Source of the DNA: Roseospira visakhapatnamensis
GTDB taxonomy: Bacteria > Pseudomonadota > Alphaproteobacteria > Rhodospirillales > Rhodospirillaceae
DNA: 64,000 nt
Assembly (NCBI RefSeq): GCF_014197915.1
Contig: NZ_JACIGK010000019.1
Coordinates: forward strand, 1-64,000
Direction: 5' to 3'
Shown: one piece after another, positions 61,327 through 64,000 of the stretch
Layout: each line of letters begins with the position of its first letter
Position numbering within the stretch: position 1 is the stretch's first letter
Notes under the pieces: model-generated
Databases searched by the model: none
What the model saw: only the letters and a program-made list of their open reading frames with translations
Told to the model about the DNA's origin: nothing
Translations under genes and position numbers: made by a program

Positions 61327-63312
61327 TTACGCGAATTCCAGGATGACCTGGTCTACCGAAAGGTTGTCGCCCGGCTGAGCGCGCAGCGTCCCCACCGTGC
61401 CGTCGCGCTCGGCCTTGAGGACGTTCTCCATCTTCATGGCCTCGACCACCGCCAGCGGCTCGCCGGCCTTGACGTCCTGGCCCGCCTCGACGGCCAGCGA
61501 GACCAGCAGCCCCGGCATGGGCGACAGCAGATACTTCGACAGATCCGGCGGCTGCTTCTTGGGCATCAGCGCCGCGAAGCCGGCCGCCAGCGGCGTCATG
61601 ACCACGGCGCGATCCGTGGCGCCGGCATGGAACAGGCGGTAGCCGACGCCCTCGCGGTCGATCTGCACGCACTCCGGATGGCCGTTGATCTCGCAGCGGA
61701 ACAGCGACTGGCCCAGGCGCCAGTTGGTGCGCACCACCATCGGCTCGTCGTCGACCACCACGCGGAAGCCCTCGTCCATGGGCGTCACCGTCACCGGGTG
61801 GTTGGTGTCGCCCAGGCGCACCACCCAGTCGCCGCGCACCGTCTTCTCGTGGCCCGGCATCTGGCCGCTGATGCGGGCGTCGCGCTCCACGTTCTTGCGG
61901 TGCACGCAGGCGGCCACCGTCACCAGGATGGTCGGGTCCTCCGGCGGCAAGTCGCGAAGATGGAAGCCGTCTGGGTACTCCTCGGCGATGAAGCCGGTGG
62001 TCAGGTCACCCCGCACGAAGCGGTCCTTGCCCATGACCGAGGCCAGGAACGGAATATTGTGCGACACGCCGCGAATGTAGAAGGCGTCCAGGGCGCGGCG
62101 CATGTGGCGGATGGCCAGGTCGCGGGTGCCCCCCCAGGCGATCAGCTTGGCGACCATGGGGTCGTAGTACATGCTGATCTCGCCGCCCTCCATCACGCCG
62201 GTGTCGACGCGGATCAGGCCGTCTTCCTCGTCGGGCGCCACGAAGCGGGTCAACCGGCCGATCGACGGCATGAAGTTCCGGAAGGGATCCTCGGCGTAGA
62301 TGCGGCTTTCGACCGCCCAGCCCCTGAAGCGCACATCGTCCTGGGCCAGGGTCAGCGGCTCCCCGGCGGCGATGCGGATCATCCATTCCACCAGATCCTG
62401 GCCGGTGATCATCTCGGTCACCGGATGTTCCACCTGAAGGCGGGTGTTCATCTCCAGGAAGTAGAAGTTCTGGTGGGCGTCGACGATGAACTCGACGGTA
62501 CCGGCGCTCTTGTAGTCCACCGCCTTGGCCAGGGCGACGGCCTGGGCGCCCATCTCGGCGCGCACCTCGGGGGTGAGGAAGGGCGACGGGGCCTCCTCGA
62601 TCACCTTCTGATGACGCCGCTGGATGGAGCACTCGCGCTCGCCCAGGTGGATGCAGTGGGAGCCGTCGGACAGCACCTGGATTTCGATGTGGCGCGGCTG
62701 CTCCACGAACTTCTCGATGAACACCCGGTCATCGGCGAAGCTGGAGCGCGCCTCGTTGGTGGCCGACAGAAAGCCCTCGCGGGCGCTGTCGGCATCGTGC
62801 GCCACGCGCATCCCCTTGCCGCCGCCGCCGGCCGACGCCTTGATCATCACCGGGAAGCCGATGTCCTCGGCGATGCGCACCGCCTCATCAGGGTCCTTGA
62901 TGACCCCCATGTATCCGGGGACGGTGTTGACGCCGGCGTCCTTGGCCAGCTTCTTGGACTCGATCTTGTCGCCCATGGCCTCGATGGCGCGGGCCTCGGG
63001 GCCGATGAAGGCGATGCCGGCCTCGGACAGGGCGATCTGAAACGCCTTGTTCTCCGACAGGAAGCCGTAGCCGGGGTGCACGGCCTCGGCGCCGGTGTCC
63101 TTGCAGGCCTGGACGATGCGCTCGATGACCAGGTAGCTCTCCGCCGAGGGGGCGGGACCGATGGCGACCCGCTCGTCGGCCATCAGGGTGTGCAAGGCGT
63201 CGCCGTCGGCGTCGGAATGCACGGCCACCGTCTGGATGCCCATGCGGCGCGCCGTCTTGATGACGCGGCAGGCGATTTCGCCACGGTTGGCGATGAGAAT
63301 CTTCTTGAACAT
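61327..63312 (-). CDS. pccA: Propionyl-CoA carboxylase, biotin-containing alpha subunit
   Basis: It carboxylates its own biotin with bicarbonate and ATP, and the beta subunit passes the carboxyl group to propionyl-CoA to give methylmalonyl-CoA. The 661-residue protein has the biotin carboxylase N-terminus FKKILIANRGEIACRVI, the ATP-grasp loop SAGGGGKGMRV (about 162-172), EMNTRLQVEHPVTEM (about 285), a linking BT-type region, and the biotinyl domain with Lys627 in EAMKMEN. It starts 58 bases after the end of the beta-subunit gene. Confidence 0.95.
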   Translation of the reverse strand: MFKKILIANRGEIACRVIKTARRMGIQTVAVHSDADGDALHTLMADERVAIGPAPSAESYLVIERIVQACKDTGAEAVHPGYGFLSENKAFQIALSEAGIAFIGPEARAIEAMGDKIESKKLAKDAGVNTVPGYMGVIKDPDEAVRIAEDIGFPVMIKASAGGGGKGMRVAHDADSAREGFLSATNEARSSFADDRVFIEKFVEQPRHIEIQVLSDGSHCIHLGERECSIQRRHQKVIEEAPSPFLTPEVRAEMGAQAVALAKAVDYKSAGTVEFIVDAHQNFYFLEMNTRLQVEHPVTEMITGQDLVEWMIRIAAGEPLTLAQDDVRFRGWAVESRIYAEDPFRNFMPSIGRLTRFVAPDEEDGLIRVDTGVMEGGEISMYYDPMVAKLIAWGGTRDLAIRHMRRALDAFYIRGVSHNIPFLASVMGKDRFVRGDLTTGFIAEEYPDGFHLRDLPPEDPTILVTVAACVHRKNVERDARISGQMPGHEKTVRGDWVVRLGDTNHPVTVTPMDEGFRVVVDDEPMVVRTNWRLGQSLFRCEINGHPECVQIDREGVGYRLFHAGATDRAVVMTPLAAGFAALMPKKQPPDLSKYLLSPMPGLLVSLAVEAGQDVKAGEPLAVVEAMKMENVLKAERDGTVGTLRAQPGDNLSVDQVILEFA

Positions 63313-63369
63313 GGCGGTCCCTGGTGCAGGCAGGTTTGAAGGGCGGAGGCGGAACGGTCGGCGACGGTC

Positions 63370-64000
<631 letters not shown>

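Overview
The window is a GC-rich (roughly 70 %) chromosomal segment of an alphaproteobacterium, most likely from the order Rhodospirillales. The clues are a GcrA cell-cycle regulator, a shortened HPr kinase next to RapZ, EIIA, HPr and enzyme I, the order DUF4164 - zapA - 6S RNA - fthC, a short-form homogentisate dioxygenase, and biotin-dependent propionyl-CoA carboxylase. The assignment to order is inference from gene content. No phage, conjugation or CRISPR locus is visible. The only recognisable mobile gene is an IS4-type transposase cut by the left edge.

Left third (1-27 kb): polyprenyl diphosphate synthase (ispB), an AhpD-like protein, an SLC13-type permease, a 31-residue membrane peptide next to gamma-glutamyltransferase, a TSUP permease, an HD-GYP response regulator coupled to exonuclease III, and the leftward regulatory phosphotransferase set hprK-rapZ-EIIA-ptsH-ptsI with no sugar permease. 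An auxin-efflux-type carrier, a TetR regulator and a 1,176-residue flavo-iron-sulfur protein follow; the last resembles the two subunits of an Nfn-type transhydrogenase fused into one chain. A three-gene block (binding protein, cobO, SYLF protein) lies between two inverted copies of a hairpin-rich repeat. Two glycosyltransferases and cobQ come next.

Middle (27-45 kb): a TPR/SPINDLY-type glycosyltransferase, ubiK, a YbjN-like gene with proC, mazG, a lipoprotein, gcrA and a bacteriohemerythrin. A leftward tyrosine/homogentisate operon (hmgA, fahA, two unknown genes, maiA) faces a divergent MarR gene across a perfect palindrome. A fused glycosyltransferase/methyltransferase-like gene and a short-chain dehydrogenase close this part.

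Right third (45-64 kb): a class A penicillin-binding protein, the leftward histidine genes hisH-hisA-hisF-hisE with hisB separated from them by a rightward protease lipoprotein, an XRE regulator with ogt, ptsN (a partner of the PTS set at 10-14 kb), rpsD, the zapA/6S RNA/fthC/ymdB block, and pccA with the end of pccB running off the right edge.

The most unusual signals are outside genes. Two copies of a two-hairpin repeat share an identical 45-bp core and each starts exactly on the TAG stop codon of the preceding gene. A second repeat family forms the inverted pair around the 20-23.5 kb cassette. Strong terminators lie in places where no annotated gene needs them.
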